Source: Raineyella sp. LH-20
Lineage (GTDB): Bacteria > Actinomycetota > Actinomycetes > Propionibacteriales > Propionibacteriaceae
Assembly (NCBI RefSeq): GCF_033110965.1
Contig: NZ_CP137003.1
Span: 2,852,001 to 2,916,000, forward strand
Reading direction: 5' to 3'
Length of the DNA: 64,000 bases
In this document: piece by piece, positions 37,946-46,801 of the stretch
Numbering within the stretch: position 1 is the first letter of the stretch
How the letters are laid out: each line of letters starts with the position of its first letter
Notes under the pieces: generated by a model
Told to the model about the DNA's origin: nothing
Databases searched by the model: none
What the model saw: only the letters and a program-made list of their open reading frames with translations
Translations under genes and position numbers: made by a program

Positions 37946-39310
37946 TCAGTTGCCGGCGTACGCGCCGCGGTAGCGGGCGGCCGGGTGGCGATCGGGGAGC
38001 CGGTCGGTCCCGAAGATCCTGTGGCGCAGGGTGCCCGGCGCGTACGCCAGCTTGGCCAGGCCACGACGCTGGAGCGTGGGCAGCAGCAGGCGGTTGAACT
38101 CCTCGTACGTGCCGGGCAGGCGCCAGTTGATGACGTTGATGCCGTCCACGCCGGCGTCGCGGTAGTCGGCGAGGACGTCGGCGATCTGCTCGGGGGTGCC
38201 GCTGACCAGTCCGCGGCGCACCCGGCTGTTCACCAGGTCGCCCAGGGTGGGTTCGCGGCCGTCGACGGTCGCGCTCACCCAGTCGACGTGCCCGCGCCCG
38301 CCGTTGTTGGCGATCGCCCGCAGCGGGGTGTCGTCGGGCAGGTGCGAGCCGTCCGGCAGTGTCCCGAGGGCGGTGTGCAGCTGGTAGCCGAGGACCGACG
38401 CGTACGCCTCGTAGTCGGCCAACTTGGCCTCGACCTCGGCCTGATCCTCGCCGACGACGAAGGTCAGGCCCTGGAAGAAGCGCAGGTCGTCGGGCCGTCG
38501 GCCCAGCTCGGTGGCCAGGCGTCGCGTGGTGGCGATGTGCTCCCGGGCGACGTCAGGATCCGGAGTGGTGATGAAGACGGCCTCGGCATGACGAGCCGCG
38601 AAGGCGATGCCCCGAGCTGATCCGCCCGCCTGGAAGAGCAGCGGAGTGCGCTGCGGCGACGGTGCGACCAGATGCGGCCCCTCGACGCTGTACCGCGCAC
38701 TGCGGTGGTGGATCTTGTGCACCTTCGCCGGGTCGGCGTAACGATTGCCCACCCGATCCAGCACGACCGCGTCCTCGTCCCAGGATCCCTCCCAGAGCTT
38801 GTAGAGCACGTCGAGGTACTCATCGGCCCAGTCATAGCGAGCGTCGTGGTCCACCAGGCCGGGCAGGTCGAAGTTGCGCGCCGCGTTCTCCTGGGTGGAG
38901 GTGACGATGTTCCAGGCCACCCGTCCACCGGTGAGGTGGTCGAGGGTGGAGATCTGCCGGGCGAAGTTGAACGGCGGGTTCTGCATGATGTTCGACGTGT
39001 AGGCCAGGCCGATGTGCTCGGTGGCCAGCGCCAGCGCGCTGAGCAGCACCGCGGGGTCGTTGGACGGGATCTGCAGACCCTCGGTCACGTTGTCGGCGAA
39101 TCGGCCGTCCGCAGGCCCGTAGAGGCCGGTGACGTCGGCGAAGAACATCGCGTCGAAGAGACCCTGCTCGAGCGTACGGGCCAGATCGACCCAGAACCGC
39201 AGGTCGTTGAACTCGACCTGGTGCGCGTCGGGGTGACGCCACTGTCCGTGGTGGATGTGGCTGGGAGTGTTCATCAGGAAGGCGTTGAAGGCGAGAGGGT
39301 GGTCGGCCAT
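37946..39310 (-). CDS. LLM-class flavin-dependent monooxygenase, NtaA/SnaA/DszA family
   Basis: The protein is 454 aa, TIM-barrel FMNH2-dependent type. Family hallmarks are NAFLMNTPSHIHHGQWRHPD at the start, LARTLEQGLFDAMFFADVTG, STLDHLTGGRVAWNIVTS, PSPQRTPLLFQAGGSARG and the ending YAPGTLRHRIFGTDRLPDRHPA. Such enzymes oxidise sulfones, chelators or similar small molecules using reduced flavin from a partner reductase, here presumably SsuE. Start: ATG 39310 with AGGA nearby. It is a paralogue of the 42203-43663 gene in the same operon. Confidence 0.9.
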   Translation of the reverse strand: MADHPLAFNAFLMNTPSHIHHGQWRHPDAHQVEFNDLRFWVDLARTLEQGLFDAMFFADVTGLYGPADGRFADNVTEGLQIPSNDPAVLLSALALATEHIGLAYTSNIMQNPPFNFARQISTLDHLTGGRVAWNIVTSTQENAARNFDLPGLVDHDARYDWADEYLDVLYKLWEGSWDEDAVVLDRVGNRYADPAKVHKIHHRSARYSVEGPHLVAPSPQRTPLLFQAGGSARGIAFAARHAEAVFITTPDPDVAREHIATTRRLATELGRRPDDLRFFQGLTFVVGEDQAEVEAKLADYEAYASVLGYQLHTALGTLPDGSHLPDDTPLRAIANNGGRGHVDWVSATVDGREPTLGDLVNSRVRRGLVSGTPEQIADVLADYRDAGVDGINVINWRLPGTYEEFNRLLLPTLQRRGLAKLAYAPGTLRHRIFGTDRLPDRHPAARYRGAYAGN

Positions 39311-39430
39311 CGGGAGGTCCTGTCGGCGGGATCGGAGTGGGGCCGTACGGTGCGGGCGTCGTCCGTACGACGGTGGGTGGCTGGCCGCACCGCTCAGGTG
39401 CGGCCACCGCACGGTCAGGCGGGTGGGCGG

Positions 39431-40678
39431 TCAGGCGGTGGGCGCCGGGGCCGTCAGGACCGGTGGGATCGGGGCCAGCGCATTGTGGATGAAGGCGCTC
39501 ACCGGGACGCCGTTCAGCGCGTGGTCGCCCACGGCCAGGGTCTGGTGGAAGCCGGGGTTGTTCGAGCCGATCGTGCGGGCGTTGCGCCACAGCCGGTCCA
39601 GCTGCCGTCCGCTGGCCGTCGCCGAGGCGCCGCCGACCTCGAAGATCTCGGAGGTGATCCGCAGGACGTCCTCGATGACGACCGGCCACAACTGCGCGAC
39701 GTACGCATCGACGTCATCGAAGACGGCCTCGTCCAGGTGCCCGGCCTGGTGCTGGTCGAGGGCGCTGCCGATCCGACGGGCCGCCTCGACGACGGCGGCG
39801 CGCACCAGGCCGGTGCGGCCCCGGACGGAGCCCACAGCGTGCAGGGCGGCCGGGTCCTGGGTGGGGGCGACGGTCGGGTTCCAGGCGTTGCGGCCCTTCT
39901 GCCGGAGGAAAGCGATGATCTCGGCCGTCGCCGCCTCGGCGATGCCGACCAGGCCCGCCAGCAGGTCGATCTGGTAGATCGGCCAGATGAGGGTCTGTTG
40001 GCTGCCGAGCGGCACGAAGAACCGGGGGTCGACCGGCACGTCGACGAAGGTCGTGGTGCCCGAGGCAGTGAGCCGCTGCCCGAAACCGTCCCAGTCGTCC
40101 ACGGTGGTGACACCCGGGTCGTCCGTCCTGGCCGCGAGATGGATCAGGGTGGTGTCGCCGTCCGCGCCGACCAACTCCGCGGTGACCCGTGTCCAGTCGG
40201 AGTAGAGGGTCCCGGTGGTGTAGTACTTTGTGCCGCTCAGCAGGAATCGGCCGTCGGTCTCGACCACCCGGGTGGAGGGATTGCCGTAGTTGCCGGTCTT
40301 CTCCGTCTCCGCGTTGCCGACCAGGGCTCCGGCCGCGATCTCCTGGATCCAGAACGCCCGGAAGTCCGCGTCCGGCGACACCAGCACGTCCTCGACGAAT
40401 CCGATGTGGCCGCGCAGTGCCTGGGCGATGTTGCTGTCGGCGGTCGCGACGTCGATCAGCACCTCGACGAGCTGCTCGAAGGAGGCGCCGAAGCCACCCC
40501 GGTCGGCCGGGATCCTCAGCCGGCCGAAGCCGACGGCGGCCAGCTCACGGATCTCGTCGAACGGCAGGGTCCGGTCCCGTTCCCGGTCGACCGCACCGGC
40601 GTGGATGCGCGCCAGCACCGGCGCGAAGTGCGCCCGCAGCTGGTCGGTGGTGAGCGGGGTCTGCAGGATCTCGGTCAT
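39431..40678 (-). CDS. Acyl-CoA dehydrogenase-fold flavin oxidoreductase (DszC/SfnB-like)
   Basis: The protein is 415 aa. The N-terminal helical domain has GFGRLRIPADRGGFGASFEQLVEVL, and the beta domain has TGTKYYTTGTLYSDW and DDWDGFGQRLTASGTT. The C-terminal helices have EVGGASAT and LWRNARTIGSNNP. These features place it with flavin-dependent sulfur monooxygenases of the DszC group rather than true acyl-CoA dehydrogenases. It probably uses FMNH2 or FAD for N- or S-oxygenation. Start: ATG 40678, with a weak AGUGAG. Confidence 0.85.
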   Translation of the reverse strand: MTEILQTPLTTDQLRAHFAPVLARIHAGAVDRERDRTLPFDEIRELAAVGFGRLRIPADRGGFGASFEQLVEVLIDVATADSNIAQALRGHIGFVEDVLVSPDADFRAFWIQEIAAGALVGNAETEKTGNYGNPSTRVVETDGRFLLSGTKYYTTGTLYSDWTRVTAELVGADGDTTLIHLAARTDDPGVTTVDDWDGFGQRLTASGTTTFVDVPVDPRFFVPLGSQQTLIWPIYQIDLLAGLVGIAEAATAEIIAFLRQKGRNAWNPTVAPTQDPAALHAVGSVRGRTGLVRAAVVEAARRIGSALDQHQAGHLDEAVFDDVDAYVAQLWPVVIEDVLRITSEIFEVGGASATASGRQLDRLWRNARTIGSNNPGFHQTLAVGDHALNGVPVSAFIHNALAPIPPVLTAPAPTA

Positions 40679-40727
40679 CGGGGTCTCACTTTCGGGCGGA
40701 GCAGGGGCTTCGGATGGCGGGGTTTCC

Positions 40728-40768
40728 GGTGGAGTGGGCTTGTGGTGGAGCGGGCTTGTGGTGGAAGC
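40728..40768. repeat. 16-bp tandem repeat between two oxidoreductase genes
   Basis: GGTGGAGTGGGCTTGT (40728) is followed by a one-mismatch copy (40744) and a partial third copy (40760), in the 133-bp gap inside the operon. Confidence 0.85.
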
Positions 40769-40811
40769 AGCGGCGGGACGGGGCGTGGCCCGCACCCGAC
40801 CGGCAGGGTGG

Positions 40812-42122
40812 TCAGCTGCCGACCGGGAACCCGCTGTCCGGGGCGGCGGCCGCAGCGCTGCTGCTGGTCGTAGCCGTAGCCGCAGCCGCGCCCGCACCGG
40901 GGGCGGTCCCGACCGTGTACTGGACGGCGCGATGGCCGCCGTTGAGCAGGTGCGATCCGGCGAGCCGGGCACGGTAGATGAGCGGGTTGTGTTGGGCCAG
41001 GACCCGCGCGTTGCGCCAGTGCCGGTCCAGTCCGCGCGCCCTGCTGGTCTGCGAGGCGCCGCCGACCTCGAACAGCTGGGTCGCGGCGCGCAGCACACTC
41101 GGCGCGATGGCGAGCTGGGCCTGGTAGGCGCTGATGTCGATCGCCGTGTAGTCGTCGTCGGTCGCGATGCCCGCCGCCACGCGGTGCTGGACCTCGGCCA
41201 ACTCGTCGACGAACGCCAGGAAGACCGCGCGCGCCGCGTACGCGGCGGCCGACAGCTCGCCGATGACCTGTTGCACCTGGGGGTCGTGTCGCGGCAATGG
41301 GGTGTTCGCGTGGCTGTAGGAACGGGTCCGGCCGGCCACGTACGCCGTGGCGTCGCGGACGATCGACTGTGCGATCCCGGCGAGGTTGGCCAGGTGGACG
41401 GACTGGGCCAGCGCCTGGGCGTGGCTCGCCGCCGTGCTGTAGGGGCTCGGCACGACCTCGTCGGCGGCGACCGGGACGCCGGTGAAGACTGTCGTGCCGG
41501 ACGCCGTCAGTCGCTGGCCGAAGCCGTCCCAGTCGTCCGTCATCGTGACGCCGGGCGCGTCCGACGGGACGAAGGCCCACACGCTGCGCCCCTCCTCGTC
41601 CTCGGCATGGACCTGGATCCAGTCGGCGTACAGACTTCCGGTGCTGTAGTACTTCGTTCCGTCCAGCCGGTAGGCGTCGCCGTCGTGGGACACCCGGGTG
41701 GTGACCTGACCGGCCCGGTTGTCGACCTCGGTGACGGCGTTGCCGACCACCGCTCCGGCCCCGATCCGGTGCAACCACCGGGCGCGTCGTTCGTCCTGCG
41801 GAGCGACCAGAAGCTGTTCGACGCACAGCAGATGGGCCCGCAGGGCCTGCACCAGGTTGGGATCGGCGGTGCCGAGCTCGATGACGAAGGGGTAGAACTC
41901 CGCCAGTCCGAGGCCGGCCCCGCCGAACTCCGTCGGGATCCGCAGGGTGGTGTAGCCGGCGGCGCGGAGCCGGTCGATCGCGTCGTGGTCGATCACGTGG
42001 TCGGCTTCCCGGGCGACGGCGCCGGCGGCGAGCTCGTTGAACACCGGGATCAGGCGCTGTGCCGCGGCCAGCAGCGCGGGGCGAGGGGCGGGGCCGGTGA
42101 GGCGGCGGAGCTGTGCGGTCAT
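40812..42122 (-). CDS. Acyl-CoA dehydrogenase-fold flavin oxidoreductase (DszC/SfnB-like), second copy
   Basis: The protein is 436 aa. It has the same plan as the previous gene: LRAAGYTTLRIPTEFGGAGLGLAEFYPF, GTKYYSTGSLYADWIQVHAEDEEG, DDWDGFGQRLTASGTTVF and a C-terminal EVGGASQTSRARGLDRHWRNARVLAQHNP. It ends in an Ala/Thr/Ser-rich tail of about 35 residues not seen in its paralogue. It is predicted to oxygenate an organosulfur substrate with reduced flavin. Start: ATG 42122 with GGAGAA upstream. Confidence 0.85.
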   Translation of the reverse strand: MTAQLRRLTGPAPRPALLAAAQRLIPVFNELAAGAVAREADHVIDHDAIDRLRAAGYTTLRIPTEFGGAGLGLAEFYPFVIELGTADPNLVQALRAHLLCVEQLLVAPQDERRARWLHRIGAGAVVGNAVTEVDNRAGQVTTRVSHDGDAYRLDGTKYYSTGSLYADWIQVHAEDEEGRSVWAFVPSDAPGVTMTDDWDGFGQRLTASGTTVFTGVPVAADEVVPSPYSTAASHAQALAQSVHLANLAGIAQSIVRDATAYVAGRTRSYSHANTPLPRHDPQVQQVIGELSAAAYAARAVFLAFVDELAEVQHRVAAGIATDDDYTAIDISAYQAQLAIAPSVLRAATQLFEVGGASQTSRARGLDRHWRNARVLAQHNPLIYRARLAGSHLLNGGHRAVQYTVGTAPGAGAAAATATTSSSAAAAAPDSGFPVGS

Positions 42123-42202
42123 GGGGTTCTCCAGGGGTGGGAAGAGGGTGGGAGCCTCAGCGGGGCGGACCCGCTGGTCGGGAGCGGTCGGGACCGGGTG
42201 GG

Positions 42203-43663
42203 TCAGGGTCGGGCGATCCCGGCGAGCTGGGAGGTGATCGACTCCAGGCGGTCCGAGGCGGTGGACAGGTCGCCGCCGATCCGGAACCGGCTGCCGCGAT
42301 GCTCCGTCGGCAGCCGGTCGCCGCGTCCGAACAGCTTGTGACGCAGCGTTCCGGGGGTGTAGGCGGTCTTGTAGCGCCCGAGCTTCTGCAGCTCCGGCAC
42401 CACGAACTCGACGATGTCCTCGAACGTGCCGGGCGTGATGGCGTACGCCAGGTTGAAGCCGTCGACGTCGGTCTCGTCCTGCAGCGCAGCCAGCCTGCGG
42501 GCCACGGTGGCTCCCGAGCCGACGAGGATCGGTCCGAATCCGCCCACACCGATGTACTCGCTGAAGTCCCGGACCGTCCACGGACGGCCGTCCTCCCGCC
42601 GGGCGCCGAGGATGGTCTCCACCGCCGACCGGATGGCGTTGGACTCCACGTTGCCGACCGGCTCGTCCAGGTCGAACCGTGACAGGTCGACCCCGGTCCA
42701 TCCGGACAGCAGCACCAGCGCACCCTCCGGATCGGCGTAGCGGCGGTACTCCTCGAACTTCGCCCACGCCTCCTCATCGGTCGCGGCCGTGATGATCGTG
42801 TTCATGGCGAAGACCCGGATGGCCTGCGGGTCCCGTCCGGCCGCCAGGGCGGCGGCCCGGACCTTCCGGACGCTGTCGCGCATGATGCCGACGGTCGGTG
42901 AGCTGATGAAGACGGCCTCCGCGTTCTCGCCGGCGAATGTCACGCCCCGTGGCGAGGTGCCTGCCTGGTAGACGACCGGCATCCGCTGTGGGCTCGGCTC
43001 GGTGATCGCGATGCCGGGCACGTCGAACCAGCGGCCGTGGTGGTTGATCGCGTGGACCTTCGCCGGGTCGACGAACCCCTTCTCGCCGTCGTCGAGCACC
43101 GCGTCGTCCTCCCAGGAGCCCTCGAGCAGCTTGTAGATCACCTCGAGGTACTCGTCGGCATGGTCGTAGCGCTCGTCGTGGGACATCTGGTCGCGGTGAC
43201 CCAGGTTCTGTGCCGCGGAGGGGAGATAGCCGGTGACGACGTTCCACCCGACCCGGCCCTCGGTGAGATGGTCGAGGGTCGCCAGGCGCCGGGCGAACGG
43301 GTAGGGGTGCTCGTACGCCGTGCCCGCCGTCACCCCGAAGCCGAGGTGCTCGGTGACCGCTGCCATGGCCGAGACCAGCAGGATCGGATCGTTGACCGGG
43401 ACCTGGGCGCCGGTCCGCAGCGGACCCTCGTTGGTCGCCCCGTACACGTCGTACGTGCCGAGGACATCGGCGAGGAAGAGGCCGTCGAACAGGCCCCGCT
43501 CGAGGGTGCGGGCCAGGTCGGTCCAGTAGCCGAGGGTGGTGTACGTACGGGCCCGGTCGTCGGGATGACGCCACAGGCCGGGGGACTGATGGGCGACGCA
43601 GTTCATGTCGAACGCGTTGAAGAGGATCTCGCGCCCGGGGGTCCGGGCGGGTCGGTCGGTCAT
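42203..43663 (-). CDS. LLM-class flavin-dependent monooxygenase, NtaA/SnaA/DszA family, second copy
   Basis: The protein is 486 aa. Hallmarks are NAFDMNCVAHQSPGLWRHPDD, LARTLERGLFDGLFLADVLGTYDVYG, ATLDHLTEGRVGWNVVTGYLPSAAQNLG, PSPQRMPVVYQAGTSPRG and a C-terminal YTPGTLRHKLFGRGDRLPTEHRG. It is about 30 residues longer than its operon paralogue, mostly at the C-terminus. Predicted sulfone- or nitrilotriacetate-type monooxygenase using FMNH2. It starts 149 bases after sfnB. Confidence 0.9.
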   Translation of the reverse strand: MTDRPARTPGREILFNAFDMNCVAHQSPGLWRHPDDRARTYTTLGYWTDLARTLERGLFDGLFLADVLGTYDVYGATNEGPLRTGAQVPVNDPILLVSAMAAVTEHLGFGVTAGTAYEHPYPFARRLATLDHLTEGRVGWNVVTGYLPSAAQNLGHRDQMSHDERYDHADEYLEVIYKLLEGSWEDDAVLDDGEKGFVDPAKVHAINHHGRWFDVPGIAITEPSPQRMPVVYQAGTSPRGVTFAGENAEAVFISSPTVGIMRDSVRKVRAAALAAGRDPQAIRVFAMNTIITAATDEEAWAKFEEYRRYADPEGALVLLSGWTGVDLSRFDLDEPVGNVESNAIRSAVETILGARREDGRPWTVRDFSEYIGVGGFGPILVGSGATVARRLAALQDETDVDGFNLAYAITPGTFEDIVEFVVPELQKLGRYKTAYTPGTLRHKLFGRGDRLPTEHRGSRFRIGGDLSTASDRLESITSQLAGIARP

Positions 43664-43812
43664 CGGGGCCTCTGTCGTGGTGGATCAGGTGTCGGCGGGC
43701 CGGCAGGTGCTGATGGGGACGGGTGCTGCTGGGGCAGGTGGTTCTGGGCAGGGCGGTGCTGGGCGGAGGACCGCTGGACGGCTGCGGCGGGCGAACGCGA
43801 GGCCGAGCGCGA

Positions 43813-45039
43813 TCACAGCGTCCCGGTGCGTGGCGGTCGTTCGCCGGTGAGCCGGTGTCTGCCGAGGTGCTGGTACTTCCAGCGCACCGGGTCGTGCAGC
43901 GTGTGGGTGCGGGCGTTGCGCCAGTGCCGGTCATAGTCGTACGTACGTCCCGCGGCGCGGGTGCCGGAGATCTCCAAGCCGCCCTCGGCCGCCGCCAGGG
44001 CCGCCTCGGTGGCGAGGATCTTGAGTGCCGCGACCGCCAGGGTCGCCTCGGTGGCCAGGTCTTCGTCCGGGGTCGCCTGCACGGCGTCGACCGCCTCGGC
44101 GGCCACTCGCAGTTGGGCCGTGGCGGCGCGGAGTCGCACCTCGAGCTCGCCCACCCGCTGGATGGTGAGGGGGTCGTCGACGGCGCGTGCCACCGCGGCC
44201 TCGTGATGCGGGCGCGCCGTCGTCCGGACGAACGCCGCCGCCTCGGCCAGTGCCCCCTCCGCGATCCCGGCGTCAATGGCGCCGTGCAACAACTGGGCGT
44301 ACGCCCCGTAGCCGTACGGTCCGGACACTGCACGAGCGCGGCTGATCACCCGGTGGGCGGGCACGGCGACGTCCTCGAGGTGCACCTGGCCGCTGGCCGT
44401 GGTGCGCTGGCCGATGCCGTCCCAGTCGTCGATCACGGTCACGCCCGGGGCGTCGCGAGGCACGAAGGCGACCACCTGTTCATCGGTGTCGGCCAGGCCG
44501 GCGAGTACCGGGATCCAGGTCGCGAACAAGGCGCCGGTGGCGTAGCCCTTGCGGCCGGTCAGCCGGTAGCCGCCGGCGGCGTCCGGGCTGAGCCGGGTGG
44601 TGACCGAGAGAGCGGTCGGACCACCGAGTTCGGACTGGGCGTTGCCGAGCCGGGCTCCCTGCAACACGGCGGAGAAGATCTCCTCCTGCAGGTCTCGTGG
44701 CGCGGCAAGTCGCACCAGGTTGAGGTACACGAAGTGGGAGTGAGGGATCTGGGCGATGTTCGGATCGGCGGTGGCCAGGATCCGGAGCACCTCGGCCACG
44801 GTCGCGGCGCTGGCGCCGGGGCCGCCGAAGGCTGTCGGGACTCCCAGCGCCAGGAGGCCGCTGGCGCTCAGGGACTCGATCTCCGTTGCCGGGAGCTCCC
44901 GGTGGAGGTCACGGTGCGCCGCCCCGTCCGTGTACGTCGCCGCGAGGCCCCGGGCGATCGTCCGTGCGCTGTCCGCATCGAGGACGGGAACGGTCGGCGC
45001 GTCCTGTCCGGTCCTCGGCGGGATGTCGGTCGTCGTCAT
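43813..45039 (-). CDS. sfnB: SfnB-family sulfur acquisition oxidoreductase
   Basis: The protein is 408 aa, acyl-CoA dehydrogenase fold. Distinctive SfnB features are LGVPTAFGGPGASAATVAEVLRILATADPNIAQIPHSHFVYLN, TGRKGYATGALFATWIPVLA, DDWDGIGQRTTASGQVHLEDV and the C-terminal HWRNARTHTLHDPVRWKYQHLG. SfnB proteins appear in sulfate-starvation regulons for sulfone use. It starts nine bases after ssuD. The ending sequence separates it from the two DszC-like paralogues downstream. Confidence 0.87.
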   Translation of the reverse strand: MTTTDIPPRTGQDAPTVPVLDADSARTIARGLAATYTDGAAHRDLHRELPATEIESLSASGLLALGVPTAFGGPGASAATVAEVLRILATADPNIAQIPHSHFVYLNLVRLAAPRDLQEEIFSAVLQGARLGNAQSELGGPTALSVTTRLSPDAAGGYRLTGRKGYATGALFATWIPVLAGLADTDEQVVAFVPRDAPGVTVIDDWDGIGQRTTASGQVHLEDVAVPAHRVISRARAVSGPYGYGAYAQLLHGAIDAGIAEGALAEAAAFVRTTARPHHEAAVARAVDDPLTIQRVGELEVRLRAATAQLRVAAEAVDAVQATPDEDLATEATLAVAALKILATEAALAAAEGGLEISGTRAAGRTYDYDRHWRNARTHTLHDPVRWKYQHLGRHRLTGERPPRTGTL

Positions 45040-45047
45040 GTCCGGGC

Positions 45048-46196
45048 TCAGAGCGCCGCAGCGAACGGTACATGGCTGACCGGTGCGGCGCCGGCCCGGC
45101 CGGGGTGCTTCCACAGGCCGCGCTCCTCGAGGATCGGCAGGACACCCTCACCGAACCAGTAGGCCTCCTCGAGATGCGGGTAGCCGCTCAGCACGAACTT
45201 CGTCAGGCCCAGCTCGGCGTACTCCTCGAGTCGGTCCGCGACCTCGGTGTGCGACCCGACGAGCGCCGTGCCGGCGCCGCCGCGGACGAGTCCGACGCCC
45301 GCCCACAGGTTGGGGGAGACCTCGAGTCCGTCCTTGGTGCCCTGGTTGAGGTCCAGCATCCGTCGCTGTCCCTCGGACTCGGAGCGTCGGAGCCCTGCCT
45401 GCACCCGGGCGATCTGCTCGGGGGAGACACCGTCGAGCAGCCGCTGGGCCTCGGCCCACGCCGCCGCCGAGGTGTCCCGGGTGATCACGTGCAGCCGGAT
45501 GCCGAACTCCACGGTGCGGCCCCGTTCCTCCGCGAGACCACGGATCCACTCGACCTTGCGCCGCACCGCCGCGGGCGGTTCGCCCCAGGTCAGGTAGACG
45601 TCGCAGTTGTCGGCGAAGACAGGCCCCGCCGGCCCGGAGGATCCGCCGAAATAGAGCGGTGGCCGCGGGTCGGGCCGGCGCTGCAGGGTGGCGTCCTCGA
45701 TGTCGAAGTACGCGCCCCGGAAGCTGACCGGCTGGTCGGACTCCCAGAGCTGGTGCACGATCCGCAGGAACTCGTCGCAGCGGGCGTACCGGCTCGCCTT
45801 GTCCTCGTGGTCGCCGTAGGCCCGCTGTTCGTGCGACTCGCCGCCGGTGACCACGTTGAGCAGCAGCCGCCCCCCGGACTGCCACTGGAAGGTGGCGGCC
45901 ATCTGGGCGGCGAGGGTAGGGCTGATCGCCCCGGGCCGTAGGGCGATCAGGAACTTGATCCGCTCGGTGATGCCCGCGAGCATGGCGGCCGTCACCCAGG
46001 CGTCCTCGCACCAGGCGCCGGTCGGCACGAGCAGGCCCTCGAAGCCCAGGTCGTCGGCGGCGGTGGCGATCCGGGACAAGTAGCTGAGGGTGGCCGGGCG
46101 ATCCTTCGAGGCGGTCCGGGCCGGCTGCCCGTGGCCGCCGCCGACGATCCCGCGGGAGTCTCCGTAGGTCGGCAGGAACCAGTTGATGTCGAGCAT
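45048..46196 (-). CDS. ssuD: FMNH2-dependent alkanesulfonate monooxygenase
   Basis: The protein is 382 aa. It aligns by eye with SsuD throughout: INWFLPTYGDSR, GFEGLLVPTGAWCEDAWVTAAML, FLIALRPGAISPTLAAQMAAT, LYFGGSSGPAG, DVYLTWGEPPAAV, LHVITRDT, SPNLWAGVGLVRGGAGTALVG and LSGYPHLEEAYWFGE. The conserved active-site Cys and the Arg-rich lid region are present. It releases sulfite from alkanesulfonates using FMNH2 and O2. Start: ATG 46196 with GAGAGGA. SsuE, 18 bases upstream, supplies reduced flavin. Confidence 0.96.
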   Translation of the reverse strand: MLDINWFLPTYGDSRGIVGGGHGQPARTASKDRPATLSYLSRIATAADDLGFEGLLVPTGAWCEDAWVTAAMLAGITERIKFLIALRPGAISPTLAAQMAATFQWQSGGRLLLNVVTGGESHEQRAYGDHEDKASRYARCDEFLRIVHQLWESDQPVSFRGAYFDIEDATLQRRPDPRPPLYFGGSSGPAGPVFADNCDVYLTWGEPPAAVRRKVEWIRGLAEERGRTVEFGIRLHVITRDTSAAAWAEAQRLLDGVSPEQIARVQAGLRRSESEGQRRMLDLNQGTKDGLEVSPNLWAGVGLVRGGAGTALVGSHTEVADRLEEYAELGLTKFVLSGYPHLEEAYWFGEGVLPILEERGLWKHPGRAGAAPVSHVPFAAAL

Positions 46197-46214
46197 GGTG
46201 GGGTCCTCTCGGTG

Positions 46215-46760
46215 TCAGGCGGCGGCGGAGACGTACGGCAGGGCGGCGGAGAACGCCTCGACGGCGGCGTCGAGCCGTTCGACGGCCGATTCGTGCAGGC
46301 GTACGGTGCCGTCCGGCTGGACCGTGATCTGGGTGTCGGTGACGAGGTGGCTCTGCACGACGTGGCGGGCGCCGAGGGCCTGGAGTACCGGCCGCAGGGC
46401 GTAGTCGAGGGCCAGAGCGTGGGCGAGTGAGCCGCTGGTCGCCAGTGGCAGCACGGTCTTGCCGTCGAGCGCCGCCTGCGGCAGCAGGTCCAGCCAGGCC
46501 TTGAGGGCTCCGGAGAAGGAGGCCTTGTAGACCGGTGTGACGATGACCAGGCCGTCGGCCCCGGCGACTGCGTCTTGGCTCGCCCGGATGGCCGGATCTC
46601 CGAAGTCGGCGTGCAGCAGCGCGTCGGCCGGCAGGTCCCGGACGGAGAGGTGGTCCACGTGGTGGCCTTCGCCGGTCAGCTGGGTGCCGACGAGCCGGGC
46701 GAGGGCGTTTCCGCGGGAGGTGGCCGACGGACTGCCGGAGACGGTGAGCAGCTGGGTCAT
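46215..46760 (-). CDS. ssuE: NAD(P)H-dependent FMN reductase SsuE
   Basis: The protein is 181 aa. Flavodoxin-like FMN site VSGSPSATSRGNALA at the start, GLVIVTPVYKASFSGALKAWLDLLP in the middle and LPLATSGSLAHALALDYALRPVLQALGA later are standard for SsuE/MsuE. It generates FMNH2 for SsuD and, as the only reductase in the operon, probably for the five other flavin-dependent oxygenases. It is the first gene of the ten-gene operon. Start: ATG 46760 with GAAAGGG. Confidence 0.95.
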   Translation of the reverse strand: MTQLLTVSGSPSATSRGNALARLVGTQLTGEGHHVDHLSVRDLPADALLHADFGDPAIRASQDAVAGADGLVIVTPVYKASFSGALKAWLDLLPQAALDGKTVLPLATSGSLAHALALDYALRPVLQALGARHVVQSHLVTDTQITVQPDGTVRLHESAVERLDAAVEAFSAALPYVSAAA

Positions 46761-46801
46761 GGGGCGCCCTTTCGAGGGAGGCGGTGGGCTTCGTGACCTC
46801 G

